Positions 24,702 to 34,054 of a stretch of DNA of 64,000 bases are shown here, piece by piece. Under the pieces are notes generated by a model. That model did not search any database and was not told where the DNA came from. It saw nothing but the letters and a program-made list of their open reading frames with translations. The position numbers were made by a program, and so were the translations under genes. The DNA is from Agilicoccus flavus (GTDB taxonomy: Bacteria > Actinomycetota > Actinomycetes > Actinomycetales > Dermatophilaceae): assembly GCF_014857905.1 (NCBI RefSeq), contig NZ_JACYXE010000013.1, forward strand, positions 1 through 64,000, in the 5' to 3' direction. Position 1 is the stretch's first letter; each line of letters opens with the position of its first letter.

Positions 24702-25085
24702 TCAGGGGTGGGGGTCGGCGAGGCAGAACTCGTTGCCCTCGGGATCGGTCAGGACGCTCCACCCGATGCCGAAGTCCGCATGGTCCGCGACGTGCGTCGC
24801 CCCGAGCGCGACGAGGCGCGCCACCTCGGCGGCCCGGTCCTCGCACCCGAGGTCGAGGTGCATCCGGTTCTTTGTGGTCTTGCCCTCGGGCACCCGGAGG
24901 AAGAGCAGGCCGAGCTGCCCCGTCGACTCCTCCTGCCACAGTCCGATGGAGGCGACGTCCGGCGCGCTCGGTACGTCCGGCCGCACGTCGACCTCGCGTC
25001 CGACGACCTCGCTCCAGAACGCGGCGAGCCTCGCCGGCTCCGCGCAGTCGAACGTGATCGTGCGTGGTGTCGACGCCATGGTCAC
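24702..25085 (-). CDS. VOC (glyoxalase-like) family protein
   Basis: The product has 127 residues from GTG 25085; ATG 25079 (MASTPRTI) is equally plausible. The two-module VOC pattern is present: CAEPARLAAFWSEVVGREV and RMHLDLGCEDRAAEV, then DPEGNEFCLADPHP at the end. These are typical of glyoxalase_6-type proteins with a metal or ligand pocket. The gene is monocistronic. Its substrate is unknown. Confidence 0.85.
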   Translation of the reverse strand: MTMASTPRTITFDCAEPARLAAFWSEVVGREVDVRPDVPSAPDVASIGLWQEESTGQLGLLFLRVPEGKTTKNRMHLDLGCEDRAAEVARLVALGATHVADHADFGIGWSVLTDPEGNEFCLADPHP

Positions 25086-25266
25086 GATCGTGCCGCCTCA
25101 CACGGCATCGCGGGGGCAACGACGCGGGCGGGGCGCGACACCCTCGAGCCCGCCGCATCGTGGCCTATGCCGACCCCGCTCGCCTATGCCGTTGTGGCGG
25201 CACAGGCGAGCCGGAACGGTATAGCTGAGCGGGTTTTCGCCGGGGCGCTGGGTCGGCCCCTCCACC

Positions 25267-25323
25267 GACCCACCGTGTCCGACCCACCGTGTCCGACCCC
25301 ACCGCGTCCGGCCCACCGCGTCC
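25267..25323. repeat. four tandem about 14-bp repeats
   Basis: GACCCACCGTGTCC occurs twice in exact tandem, followed by two diverged copies (CACCGCGTCC). The array is next to the CPBP gene's 3' end and in its downstream gap. It is too short and spacer-less for CRISPR. Confidence 0.6.
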
Positions 25324-25331
25324 GCGCCCGA

Positions 25332-26177
25332 TCAAGCGGGACGGCGCGCCTGGTAGCGCCGCAGCACGAGGACGCCGACGAGCGTGTAGATCACCCCGAT
25401 CGTCACCCAGGCGACCGGCCCGCTGCCCCACCCGAGCAGGTCGGTGATGAGCGTCGCGACGTGCGAGCCGCCGTGGATGCCGACGGCCGCCCACACCGAC
25501 CGGGTGGCCAGGCACAACGCGCCGGCGGCGAGGCCGAAGCCGAACGGCCACGCGAGGTAGGCGAGGTGCCCGAGCACGCCCTGCTGGCCGCCCTGGGAGA
25601 CGAGGTGCAGGGCGCCGAAGAGGACCGCCGAGATCCACACGGCGGCGACGGGTCCGCGGTCGCGCAGCGTGGTGAGCAGGTAGCCGCGGAAGATGAGCTC
25701 CTCGGGGATGCCCTGCAGGAGGAAGGCCTGGCCCAGCGCCATCGTCACGACGATCCACAGCGCGGCGTCCCCGCGGTCCTCCGGCGCCCCGAGCAGGCCC
25801 ATCGCCGCGAGGACCGCGAGGGCCGGGACCACGCACGCGAGGCTCACGCCGATGCCGAGCAGCAGGGCCGGCAGGCTGCGCGCGTCCCAGCGCCAGCCGT
25901 AGTCACGCAGCCGCACCCGATCGACGTATCGGGCGACGAGGGCGAGCAGGCCGACCGCTACGAGCGTCGTCCCAGCGAAGAGCACGAGGGCGATGGCCAG
26001 CTGCCCCACCTCCGGCATCCCGGCCACCGCCTGCTGGACCGGCGGGGTCAACGTGAGCACGTACGGGGCGAAGATCGCGGCGAGCAGGATGACGGGCGCG
26101 AGGAGGATGCGGATCGGTTCGGGCAGGCGGGGACTCGCGACGCTCTGATCGGGCGCGGCGGGGTGGGTCGTCGGCAT
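25332..26177 (-). CDS. CPBP-family intramembrane metalloprotease
   Basis: The product has 281 residues from ATG 26177, the first start that avoids an Arg/Ser-rich leader. It has about eight hydrophobic helices. CPBP/Abi motifs are present: EELIFRGYLL (EExxxR), then LFGALHLVS (FxxxH) and the last HGGSHVATL, matching the Glu/His metal site. These are membrane proteases related to CAAX-processing enzymes, sometimes giving bacteriocin self-immunity. No bacteriocin gene is adjacent. Confidence 0.87.
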   Translation of the reverse strand: MPTTHPAAPDQSVASPRLPEPIRILLAPVILLAAIFAPYVLTLTPPVQQAVAGMPEVGQLAIALVLFAGTTLVAVGLLALVARYVDRVRLRDYGWRWDARSLPALLLGIGVSLACVVPALAVLAAMGLLGAPEDRGDAALWIVVTMALGQAFLLQGIPEELIFRGYLLTTLRDRGPVAAVWISAVLFGALHLVSQGGQQGVLGHLAYLAWPFGFGLAAGALCLATRSVWAAVGIHGGSHVATLITDLLGWGSGPVAWVTIGVIYTLVGVLVLRRYQARRPA

Positions 26178-26328
26178 GGCGACGACGCTAGGAGCGCTGC
26201 CGCGCCCGGCGCATCGACCGGACGTCACGAGCGCACGCACCGTCGGGCCTGACGAGAGTCACGGGTCGGGGCGAGGCCATGACCGTGGTCATGGGTCGCG
26301 GCGGTCGCCCCGTTCCTAGAGTGGGCGG

Positions 26329-27747
26329 ATGAGCAGCCCGCGCGTGGCCCGCGTCCTCGACACGCTCTTCGGTCTCTCGTGCGTCATCGGGCTGTACGAC
26401 GCGCAGTGGATGGCGACGGGTTTCGGGGCGCCGCTGCGGGGGTGGCTCATCTTCGTGGCCCTCGCCGTCGCGATCGGCGCCTGGGTGTGGCGGCGCCGGG
26501 CCCAGGGGCGGGCGCCCGTGCTCCTCCTGCTCGGCGCGGTGCTGCTCGGCATCCTGCTCAGCGACGGCCCGCTGCTGTTGCCCCTCGTCCTCGTCGCGAT
26601 CCTCGTCGCCGTCCTCGACCTCGGCCTGCTCGCCGGGGCCGCCTTCATCACCGTCACGATCCTCGGCCTCGCGGCCGTCATGCTCCTCGCCCACGACGTG
26701 CCCGCGATCTCGATCGTGGCCCAGTGCCTGGGGCTGGTCCTCATGTTCGGCTTCGGGATCGCCTACGCGAGCCTGGTGCGCGAGGTCGAGGTGGCACGAG
26801 CGGCGCACGAGGCGGCGACGGCGCGGCTCGACGAGACCAACGCCCGGCTGCACGCCGCGAACGACCGGCTGCGGGCCGCCGCGGCCACCGAGCGCGACCT
26901 CGTCCTCGCCCAGGAGCGCGCCCGGTCGGCGCGGGAGCTGCACGACGGGCTGGGGCACCGGCTGACGGTGGTGACGATGTCGCTCGACTTCGCCGAGCGG
27001 ATGCGCGAGCGCGATCCCGGCCGGGCCTGGGCCGAGGTGCGCGCCGCCCGCGAGACGACGGCCGAGGCGATGCGCGAGATGCGCCTGTGGGTGCGGGCGC
27101 TGCACCCGGTCGACGTCGGCGACCTCACCGACGTCGCCGCCTTCGACGCCATCGCGGAGTCCTTCCGCGGGACCGGTCTCGACGTGCGGGTCGAGGTGAG
27201 CGGTGCGCCCCGCGAGTTGCCCGCCCCGGTGTCGCTGCTGTGCCACCGTGCGGTGCAGGAGGGTCTGACGAACGCGCTGCGGCACGCGGCGGCGTCGAGG
27301 GTCGTCATCGCCGTGGACCTCGCGCCCGACGAGCTGCGACTCACGTTGTCCGACAACGGCATCGGCGGCCCGGCCGGGGGGCTCGCCGAGGGGTTCGGCC
27401 TGCGTTCGCTGCGGGAGCGGGCCGAGGCGCTCGACGGCGGGGCGTCGGTCGAGACGGCCGAGGGGCGCGGCACCGCGCTGTCGATCCGGGTGCCGCTGCC
27501 GCCGGCAGAGGCCAGCGCGACGGCTGCCCCGGTCCATCACGGCGACGCCGGCGCGACGCCGGCCGAGACCGGCGCGACGGCCTCTGCGGCCGCCCCGGTC
27601 CACCACCGCGACGCGGGCGCGACGCCGGCCGAGACCGGCGCGACGGCCTCTGCGGCTGCCCCGGTCCACCACGGCGACGCGGGCGCGCCGGCGCCCGACG
27701 TCGCCCGGCCGGAGGGCGTCGCGTCCGCGCGTGGGGTCAGGGCATGA
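26329..27747 (+). CDS. sensor histidine kinase (HisKA_3 type)
   Basis: The product has 472 residues. There are six hydrophobic helices in the first 145 residues, then a coiled-coil linker (ARLDETNARLHAANDRL). The dimerisation/phosphoacceptor box is ARELHDGLGHRLTVV (His near 204). ATP-binding motifs are EGLTNALRHAAASRV (N box), LSDNGIGGPAGG (G1) and GFGLRSLRERAEALDG (G2). After the kinase core, from about residue 400, comes an unusual repeat tail of APVHHGDAGATPAETG blocks. It overlaps the response regulator by ATGA. The signal is unknown. Confidence 0.92.
   Translation: MSSPRVARVLDTLFGLSCVIGLYDAQWMATGFGAPLRGWLIFVALAVAIGAWVWRRRAQGRAPVLLLLGAVLLGILLSDGPLLLPLVLVAILVAVLDLGLLAGAAFITVTILGLAAVMLLAHDVPAISIVAQCLGLVLMFGFGIAYASLVREVEVARAAHEAATARLDETNARLHAANDRLRAAAATERDLVLAQERARSARELHDGLGHRLTVVTMSLDFAERMRERDPGRAWAEVRAARETTAEAMREMRLWVRALHPVDVGDLTDVAAFDAIAESFRGTGLDVRVEVSGAPRELPAPVSLLCHRAVQEGLTNALRHAAASRVVIAVDLAPDELRLTLSDNGIGGPAGGLAEGFGLRSLRERAEALDGGASVETAEGRGTALSIRVPLPPAEASATAAPVHHGDAGATPAETGATASAAAPVHHRDAGATPAETGATASAAAPVHHGDAGAPAPDVARPEGVASARGVRA
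27526..27690 (+). repeat. 66-bp tandem repeat inside kinase gene
   Basis: Two full 66-base units start at 27526 and 27592 and a partial third starts at 27658. Each encodes 22 residues, APVHHGDAGATPAETGATAS plus Ala-Ala. The units are nearly identical at the DNA level, so copy number may vary between strains. The tail is outside the catalytic domain. Confidence 0.85.
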
Positions 27748-28421
27748 CCTCCGTCGTGGTCGTCGACGACCAGCAGCTGTTGCGGCGCGGACTGCGCCTC
27801 GTGCTCGAGACGGTGCCCGACGTGACCGTCGTGGGCGAGGCGGCCGACGGACGCGAGGGGCTCGCCGTCGTCGCGCACGCCTCGCCCGACGTCGTGCTGT
27901 GCGATGCGCGGATGCCGGTGATGGACGGCGTCGAGTTCGTCGGCGCGTGCCGCCGGGACCACCCCGAGGTGCCCGTCGTCGTCCTCACGACGTTCGACGA
28001 CGAGGCGCTCGTGCGCGCCGCCCTGACCGCCGGGGCGGCGGGGTTCCTGCTCAAGGACTCCTCCCCCGAGGCGCTGGGCGAGGCGATCCGGGCCGCCGCG
28101 GCCGGCGGGCTCGTCGTGGACCCGCGGGTCGCCCGGATCGCGATGGCGGCCGGCGCCCCCGCCGGCTCCTCCGCGAGCGCCGGGCCCACCTCCGAGCCCG
28201 TCCGGGAGCCCGACCGGGAGCCCGATCCCCTGGCCGGGCTCACCCCCGCGGAACGCCTCGTCGCCGCTCACGTGGCCCGCGGCGCGACGAACGCGGAGAT
28301 CGCCGCGGAGCTCGTCCTCGCGGAGGGGACGGTGAAGAACCACGTGTCCGCGCTCCTGCGCAAGCTGGGCGCCCGCGACCGCACCGCCCTGGCCCTCGCC
28401 CTGCACGCGGCGCGAATGTAG
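27744..28421 (+). CDS. NarL/FixJ-family response regulator
   Basis: The product has 225 residues; ATG 27744 overlaps the kinase stop. Receiver residues: VVVVDDQQLLRRGLR at the start, VVLCDARMPVMDG (phospho-Asp near 54), VVVLTTFDDE and FLLKDSSPE (Lys near 104). A Pro/Glu linker (EPVREPDREPDP) leads to the LuxR helix-turn-helix: LTPAERLVAAHVARGATNAEIA, EGTVKNHVSALLRKL. It is a transcription regulator paired with the upstream kinase. Confidence 0.94.
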   Translation: MTSVVVVDDQQLLRRGLRLVLETVPDVTVVGEAADGREGLAVVAHASPDVVLCDARMPVMDGVEFVGACRRDHPEVPVVVLTTFDDEALVRAALTAGAAGFLLKDSSPEALGEAIRAAAAGGLVVDPRVARIAMAAGAPAGSSASAGPTSEPVREPDREPDPLAGLTPAERLVAAHVARGATNAEIAAELVLAEGTVKNHVSALLRKLGARDRTALALALHAARM

Positions 28422-28426
28422 GCGCC

Positions 28427-28726
28427 TCACCGGCCAGAATCGCCCTCTCGCTGCTCGGCACCCCAGCGCCCGAGCGCGTCGATCGCCTCGCGCAGGGCGA
28501 GCCCGCGATCGGTGAGCGCGTAGGCCCGGGTGTTGTGCCGCAGGGGCAGCCGGACGAGGACGCCGGCGGCCTCGAGTTCGCGCAGGCGGGTCGCGAGCAT
28601 GTTCGTCGGTGTTCCGAGGGCGCGCTGCAGGTCGCCGTAGCGCTGCGGCCCCTCGAGGAGCTGCTCCACGATGAGCAGGGCCCACCGTGCTCCGACGACC
28701 TCGAGGGCGGCGGTGAGGTCGCTCAC
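28427..28726 (-). CDS. HxlR-family transcription regulator
   Basis: The product has 99 residues; GTG 28726 overlaps the VOC gene's stop. Winged-helix pattern: VVGARWALLIVEQLLEGPQRY, DLQRALGTPTNMLATRLRELEAAGVL, YALTDRGLALREAI. HxlR proteins usually sense reactive electrophiles or redox state. The usual N-terminal Cys is absent here. It is the second gene of an operon with the VOC protein, so it probably controls that operon. Confidence 0.9.
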   Translation of the reverse strand: MSDLTAALEVVGARWALLIVEQLLEGPQRYGDLQRALGTPTNMLATRLRELEAAGVLVRLPLRHNTRAYALTDRGLALREAIDALGRWGAEQREGDSGR

Positions 28727-29127
28727 GCGGTCGGTTCGACGTCCGGCTTCATCCAGAACGGCGAGTAGTGATAGCCGTCGGGGTCGTCGAACTGGCGCTG
28801 GTACATGAAGGGGTAGTCGTCGGTGTCACCGATCCGCCCGCCGGCGGTACCGGCGCGCTCGACGAGGCCGTCGACCGCCTCCCGGCTGCCGACATCGAAC
28901 GAGACGGTGACCTTGGAGGGCGTGTCGGGTCCGCCGACCACCTCGTCGACGCCGCCGACGCTCGCGTACATCTCGCGGCTGCCGAGCATGACGTACTGCT
29001 CGGGTGCGATCGCGAAGCAGGCCACATTGTGGTCGGACATCTCGGCGTTGAGGGTCCAGCCGAGGGCGGTGTAGAAGGTGGTCGCGCGCTCGACGCTCTC
29101 GACCGGGCAGGTGATGAAGAGGCTCAT
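28723..29127 (-). CDS. VOC-family protein
   Basis: The product has 134 residues; ATG 29127. Features: LFITCPVESVERATTFYTALGW, YVMLGSREMYASV, VSFDVGSREAVDGLVERA and FDDPDGYHYSPFWM at the end, as in VOC/glyoxalase-like proteins of actinobacteria. It is first in an operon with HxlR, which supports a role in electrophile or antibiotic detoxification. The substrate is unknown. Confidence 0.86.
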   Translation of the reverse strand: MSLFITCPVESVERATTFYTALGWTLNAEMSDHNVACFAIAPEQYVMLGSREMYASVGGVDEVVGGPDTPSKVTVSFDVGSREAVDGLVERAGTAGGRIGDTDDYPFMYQRQFDDPDGYHYSPFWMKPDVEPTA

Positions 29128-29141
29128 GCGTCCATACTTGC

Positions 29142-29653
29142 AAAAAACAAGTGTATTGTCACCCCCTCGGCCGTTCCGGGCTGGGACAACGCTTCCGCGT
29201 CGTCATGGCGCTCGGCGGCCGGGCCGGCACCCGGGCATCGGCTATCTCGCGACTGGTCTCCGCGACCGGCCGGGCAGCCGCGCCGCCGATGCGGCATTCG
29301 GCCCACGGACGAGGCGATGGTTCGGTGCGCATGGTGCGTCCTTCGAGAGCGTCACGTCGGGAGGATCTCCCACGTCTCGACGGTACGAACGGGTCCGGCA
29401 CAGGCGCATCCGTCGCGACCCTCAGACGGGCCCCGTGGCGCCTTAGACCGTGGCCGGGCCACGGCGCGTCGGGCGGCGACATGGACCGGCGAGGCGCCGG
29501 GACGGCTCCACCCTGCGCCTGCGGAGGCGGTCACCGAGGCCGTGCGAATGGTGACCGCGACGGTCGACGCCACTGTTCCCGACGAGCGGGTGGTGCCACG
29601 CGGTGAGTGGTGCACCCGCGAGACCACCGGAAGACCACGCTCGGCGCCCCGAT
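29142..29653. other. gene-free stretch, about 510 bp
   Basis: No recognisable gene is seen between the VOC operon and the zeta-toxin remnant. The sequence remains GC-rich with many short overlapping frames, none protein-like. An AT-rich promoter patch (TTGCAAAAAACAAGTGTATTG, 29138-29158) serves the VOC-HxlR operon. It contains ACTTG/CAAGT half-sites that could be the HxlR operator. Confidence 0.45.
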
Positions 29654-29932
29654 CTACGCGTCTCGGAGGGCGTCGGGGGCCCACCGCGGCCAGGCCGTCG
29701 GACCGACGATCGCGCCGTGAACGTAGGTGGCGCACGGCCGGAACGGGGTGCGCGCGCTGCTGTTGTCGAGCACGTCGACCGTGTCCGCCACCCGGATCGC
29801 CGCACCGATGTGTCCCCACAACCGGCCGTAGCGCTCGCGGATCTTCTGCTCCGGAACCGCATGACCCCCGCGCCGCACGCGTTCGAAGACGCGCTGAACG
29901 GTGAACTCGACGTGGCCGATCGACCCCGGGCC
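29654..29932 (-). pseudogene. zeta-toxin-like kinase, C-terminal remnant
   Basis: One frame carries HVEFTVQRVFERVRRGGHAV, then IRERYGRLWGHIGAAIRVAD and LDNSSARTPFR, ending WPRWAPDALRDA. This is the C-terminal pattern of zeta-toxin/AAA_33 kinases (Arg-GGH, RY, DNS, P-W). The P-loop half is absent, and upstream the frame runs into the start of the aminopeptidase promoter. It is a degraded remnant of about 93 codons with no epsilon antitoxin nearby. Confidence 0.55.
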
Positions 29933-30023
29933 TGTCCGCCACCGGCTGCGACCGCGTGGGCCGGTAACGGCCCGATCCTGGAACTCACGAGACGTCGCCC
30001 TTCGGGCGCGGGACACTGGCGGC

Positions 30024-32342
30024 ATGAGAGCTTGGGCCGCCACGCTCCTCGCCCTGATGATCCTCGCCCTGGCGGCGGTGATCGGTGTCGCGTCGCGACT
30101 CACGCCCGAGCCCGCCGCGCTCGACGCACCGGCCGACCGGTTCAGCTCGGCGCGCGCCCGAGCCGCGCTTGAACCGATCGCCGGCAGCCCCCGGGTCCCC
30201 GGCACACCGGCCCACGCCAGAGCCCGCGATCACCTCGTCGCACAGCTGCGCGGGTTGGGCCTGGAAACGCGGGTCGTCCCCGGGATCGGATACGCGCACC
30301 TGCCCGGGAAGACGCTGCCGGTCACGGCCGCGGCCCGCGTCGACTCGATCCTCGCGACCCGCCGCGGGACCGGCCGGGCGGGCACGGTGGTCCTGGCGGC
30401 GCACTACGACACGGTCCCCGGCTCGCCGGGGGCCGGCGACGACGGGATCGGCATCGCGACCGCCCTGGAGGTCGCGCGGATCGTCGCGGCCGAGCCGCCC
30501 GGGGGCAACGACGTCGCCGTCCTGTTCACCGACGGCGAGGAGGCGGGTCTGACCGGGGCCCAGGCGTTCGTCCGCGACCACGGCGGGCCGCTGCGCGCCC
30601 CCGTCGTCGTCGTCAATCACGAGGCCCGCGGCGCCGCGGGCCGACCGGTGACGGTCCGCACGTCCGGCGACCTGACGGCCCTGCTTCGGCGGACGCCGCG
30701 GCCCGAGGTGGAGTCGGCGACCGAGGTGATGTTCGGGTTCGCCCCCAACAACACGGACTTCTCCATCTTCCGGGAGGCGGGCTGGTCGGGTCTCGACACG
30801 GCGACCGTCGGCGACGGCTGGAGCTATCACACGCCCGCGGACGACCTCGCCCACCTCGATCCGGGCTCGCTGCAGCAGATGGGTGACTCGACCCTCGCCC
30901 TGACCCCCGACCTCCTGCACACGGACCTCGCCGGCCTCGACCGGAAGCGTGACGGCCTGGCGACGACCCTCCCGTGGGGGGTGGTCGCCTTCCCCTCGTG
31001 GTCGGTCGCGCCGCTCGCCGGCCTCGCCCTCGTCCTCACCCTCGTGGCGACGTGGTCGCAGCGCGTCCGCGGGCGGCTCACGATCCGAGGCACCCTCGCC
31101 GGGCTGCTCCTGGCCGCGCTCGTCGTCGCGGGGGCGGGCCTCGCGGCCACCGCGTGCTGGGAGATCGCTCGACTCGTCGAGCCCGGCCTCGCCTCGGTGC
31201 TCATCGGGGAACCCGCCCGCCCCCGGCCGTTCCTCGTCGCCGAACTGCTCGCGGCCCTCGCGGTCTTCGTCGTCGTCGTGCTCGCGTCGCGGCGCCGACC
31301 GGGCCTGCCGGCCCTGGCGCACGGGGGCCTGCTGCTCGTCACCGGGCTGACCCTGACGGGCGCGCTCCTGCTGCCGGCCGTGGTCACGTGGGTGGTCGTG
31401 CCCGTGCTCGCGGCGTCGCTCGGGCTCGTCGCGGCCGCCGTCCTCCGCCGCGGTGCCGGGCTCCCGGTGATCACCGTCGCGCTGGTCCCCGCCGCCTGGA
31501 TGGCCGGGGGGCAACTCTCGGGACTGTCCGACACCGGCGTCGGCACGGTGGCGCCCCTCATCGGCGCGACCGCCGGATTCCTGCTCCTGCTCGTCGTCGC
31601 TCCGATCCTGGCGTTCGGCTCACGACGGACGACGCGCGGCGCGCACGAGACGGACGAGGTCGAGGGCGCCTGCGACCCGCGCCGCCGTCGTCTGCGCGCG
31701 ATCGGCGCGGGCGCGGGGGTTCTCGCGATCGCGATCGCCGTCCCCGCCGGCGCGACCTGGGCGGCGATGGCCCTCGACACCTCATCCGGCGCCCCGCGAC
31801 AGGAGCGCGCGACGGTGACCATCGACCCGGCGACCGCGACCGCGAGGTGGGACACCTCCGGGCGCACCCCGTGGGGGCGCAGCACGCACGACCGCACCGC
31901 CCGCGTCGACCCCGCCGCCTTCCCGGCGCCGACGGTGAACGTCATCGCCGACCGGACGGACGCCGCGGGGCGACACCTCTCCCTGCGGGTCGCATCGTCG
32001 CGCGCGGCGCCCGGCATGCGACTCGCCCTGCCGAGTGGACGGCTCACGGCCGTCACCGTCGACGGCATCCCCGCGCCCGCCCCCGCCGGCGGGGCCCTCC
32101 TCCTCAGCGGACTCCGGGGTGAGCCGGTCGCCGTCGGCCTGACGGTCGCCGGCGTGAACGGCGACCTCGTCCTCGACGTCGCCGACGAGAGCTTCGAGCT
32201 CACCGCGGTCCCCGGCTACGCCGGCCCTCCGCCCGACGTGCTGCTCGTCGGCCCGGCGGTCACGGTGCCGGTCCGCCGCACGCTGCCCGCGAGCCCCGAC
32301 GGCCCGACGGCCCGACCCCAGGCTCCTGACCCGCTGCCCTGA
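30024..32342 (+). CDS. M28-family zinc aminopeptidase with membrane C-terminus
   Basis: The product has 772 residues from ATG 30024, with an N-terminal signal-anchor helix (ATLLALMILALAAVIGVA). The peptidase domain (about residues 45-290) has the M28 metal ligands: VVLAAHYDTVPGS, GAGDDGIG, LFTDGEEAGL, NHEARGA and SYHTPADDLAHLD. From about 310 there are about eight membrane helices, then a periplasmic C-terminal beta domain. The layout resembles membrane M28 peptidases of the Fxna/ER aminopeptidase type. The active site is probably extracellular. It is monocistronic. Confidence 0.9.
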   Translation: MRAWAATLLALMILALAAVIGVASRLTPEPAALDAPADRFSSARARAALEPIAGSPRVPGTPAHARARDHLVAQLRGLGLETRVVPGIGYAHLPGKTLPVTAAARVDSILATRRGTGRAGTVVLAAHYDTVPGSPGAGDDGIGIATALEVARIVAAEPPGGNDVAVLFTDGEEAGLTGAQAFVRDHGGPLRAPVVVVNHEARGAAGRPVTVRTSGDLTALLRRTPRPEVESATEVMFGFAPNNTDFSIFREAGWSGLDTATVGDGWSYHTPADDLAHLDPGSLQQMGDSTLALTPDLLHTDLAGLDRKRDGLATTLPWGVVAFPSWSVAPLAGLALVLTLVATWSQRVRGRLTIRGTLAGLLLAALVVAGAGLAATACWEIARLVEPGLASVLIGEPARPRPFLVAELLAALAVFVVVVLASRRRPGLPALAHGGLLLVTGLTLTGALLLPAVVTWVVVPVLAASLGLVAAAVLRRGAGLPVITVALVPAAWMAGGQLSGLSDTGVGTVAPLIGATAGFLLLLVVAPILAFGSRRTTRGAHETDEVEGACDPRRRRLRAIGAGAGVLAIAIAVPAGATWAAMALDTSSGAPRQERATVTIDPATATARWDTSGRTPWGRSTHDRTARVDPAAFPAPTVNVIADRTDAAGRHLSLRVASSRAAPGMRLALPSGRLTAVTVDGIPAPAPAGGALLLSGLRGEPVAVGLTVAGVNGDLVLDVADESFELTAVPGYAGPPPDVLLVGPAVTVPVRRTLPASPDGPTARPQAPDPLP

Positions 32343-32612
32343 TCGACGGGTGCGCCGCGTGGCCCGCCTCAGTTCTCCCAGGTGTAGGCCCAACGGGCGT
32401 TGCCGACGGGCGAGAGCCCGCGCGTCCGTCGGCCGGTTGGCGCGGGCAAAGGAAACCATTTGGGCCGGGTCGATCGCGCCGGTCTGCTGACAGTAACCCG
32501 CCGACCAGCGCATTTGCCGTGATGGGCTCCGCCTTGGGGCGGTCGACCCGGCCCGAATGGTTCTACGGAAGCGCGCGGGGGCGCCGGTGTTCCGCGGCGG
32601 ACGCGCCGGAGG
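32343..32612. other. gene-free stretch between convergent genes
   Basis: About 270 bases between the aminopeptidase stop and the egtB stop. I see neither a gene nor a T-tailed hairpin here. Confidence 0.4.
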
Positions 32613-33854
32613 TCACCGGGCGAGGCGCAGTCCCGCGAACGGCCACGTCGCCGACGCCGGGTAGAAGTTGCGGTACGTCGTGCGCTGGTGCCCCGGCGGG
32701 GTGATCGCGCTCGCGCCCCGCAGGACGTGCTGGTCGTTCATGAACTTGCCGTTGTACTCGCCGACGGCGCCCTCGACGGGCGCGAACCCGGGGTAGGGCA
32801 GGTAGGCGCTGGAGGTCCACTCCCAGACGCCGCCGAGCGTGACGTCGGACGCCGGCACCGGGTGGCAGCGGTCGGGGTCGAGCAGCGGCCCGTCGACGTG
32901 CGGCCGGCTCGTCGCCCACGCCTCCCACTCCTGCTCGGTGGGGAGCCGGCAGCCGGCCCAGCGGGCGAACGCGTCGGCCTCGAAGAACGAGACGTGACAG
33001 ACGGGTTCGGCGGCGACGACCGGGCGGCGACCGGACAGGGTGAACGTCGTCCACGCGCCGTCGTCCTCCTGCTGCCAGTAGCCGGGCGCCCGCCGGTCGC
33101 TGCCCTGCAGGGCTCCCCAGCCGTCGGAGAGCCACAGCTCGGGACGGGTGTAACCGCCGTCGGCGATGAACTCCATCCACTCGCCGTTGGTCACCTGCCG
33201 CGAGGCCACCTCGACGTCCTCGAGCCACACGCGGTGCCGCGGGCCCTCGTTGTCGTAGGCGAAGCCGGTTCCGTCGTGCCCGATCTCGGTGACGCCGCCG
33301 GGCACGTGGGTCCACGTGACGGGCTTCGGGTCCGGGTGCTGCTCGGGGGCCCGCTCGACGTACACGGGCTGCACGATGTTGCGCGACAGGAGGTGCTTGA
33401 GGTCCATGAGCAGCAACTCCTGGTGCTGCTGCTCGTGGTGGCAGCCGAGCTCGACGAGCGCGAGCCGGTCGTCGTCGAGGCGGCCCGCCTCGAGGGCGGC
33501 GTCGACCTGCTCCTCGACGTCGTGGCGGTAGGCGGCGACCTCGGCGACTCCCGGACGGGTGACGAGGCCACGGTCCGGGCGCGGGTGCCGGGCCCCGACG
33601 GCCTCGTAGTAGCTGTTGAAGAGGAACCGGAACGCCGGATGACGGGGCCGGTAGGCGGGATCGGCACCGAGCACGAACTCCTCGAAGAACCACGTCGTGT
33701 GGGCGCGATGCCACTTGACCGGGCTCGCCTCCGTCATCGACTGGGGGGTCTGGTCCTCGGGGGACAGGTCGCGGGTGAGGCGATCAGTGAGGCTGCGCAC
33801 CGTGCGGAACGTCTCGAGGAGGTCCGTGCGGGTGCGGAGTGGGGCGCTGGTCAT
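32613..33854 (-). CDS. egtB: ergothioneine biosynthesis protein EgtB
   Basis: The product has 413 residues; ATG 33854 has GGAGGACGACC upstream. EgtB is a non-haem iron sulfoxide synthase that joins trimethylhistidine to gamma-glutamylcysteine or cysteine. The DinB_2 N-terminus has HRAHTTWFFEEFVL and the iron motif HHEQQHQELLLMDLKH. The C-terminal FGE-sulfatase domain has TNGEWMEFIADGGY, HVSFFEADAFARWAG, LPTEQEWEAW and GGVWEWTSSAY. Length and motifs fit the family. No egtA, egtC, egtD or egtE is adjacent, so it is an orphan locally and partners must be elsewhere. Confidence 0.95.
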   Translation of the reverse strand: MTSAPLRTRTDLLETFRTVRSLTDRLTRDLSPEDQTPQSMTEASPVKWHRAHTTWFFEEFVLGADPAYRPRHPAFRFLFNSYYEAVGARHPRPDRGLVTRPGVAEVAAYRHDVEEQVDAALEAGRLDDDRLALVELGCHHEQQHQELLLMDLKHLLSRNIVQPVYVERAPEQHPDPKPVTWTHVPGGVTEIGHDGTGFAYDNEGPRHRVWLEDVEVASRQVTNGEWMEFIADGGYTRPELWLSDGWGALQGSDRRAPGYWQQEDDGAWTTFTLSGRRPVVAAEPVCHVSFFEADAFARWAGCRLPTEQEWEAWATSRPHVDGPLLDPDRCHPVPASDVTLGGVWEWTSSAYLPYPGFAPVEGAVGEYNGKFMNDQHVLRGASAITPPGHQRTTYRNFYPASATWPFAGLRLAR

Positions 33855-34054
33855 GGTCGTCCTCCATGCGTCGGGATGACCGAGTGAGTGTCCCGACCGG
33901 CTGCGATCGTTCGAGCTTTGGACGGGGCCACGCTACCCATCCGTCGGGCCGGCGGCGAGGCGGACCGACGTGGGACGCCGGCCCGGCGCCGGTGGGGACC
34001 CTGCGGTTGTCGCAGGGGCGCTCGCGACCGGGCCGACGGTCGACCCGACGCGCG

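Noticed and set aside
25267-25323. Short tandem repeats as a CRISPR array
   Set aside because: Units of about 14 bases abut without spacers and no cas gene is present.
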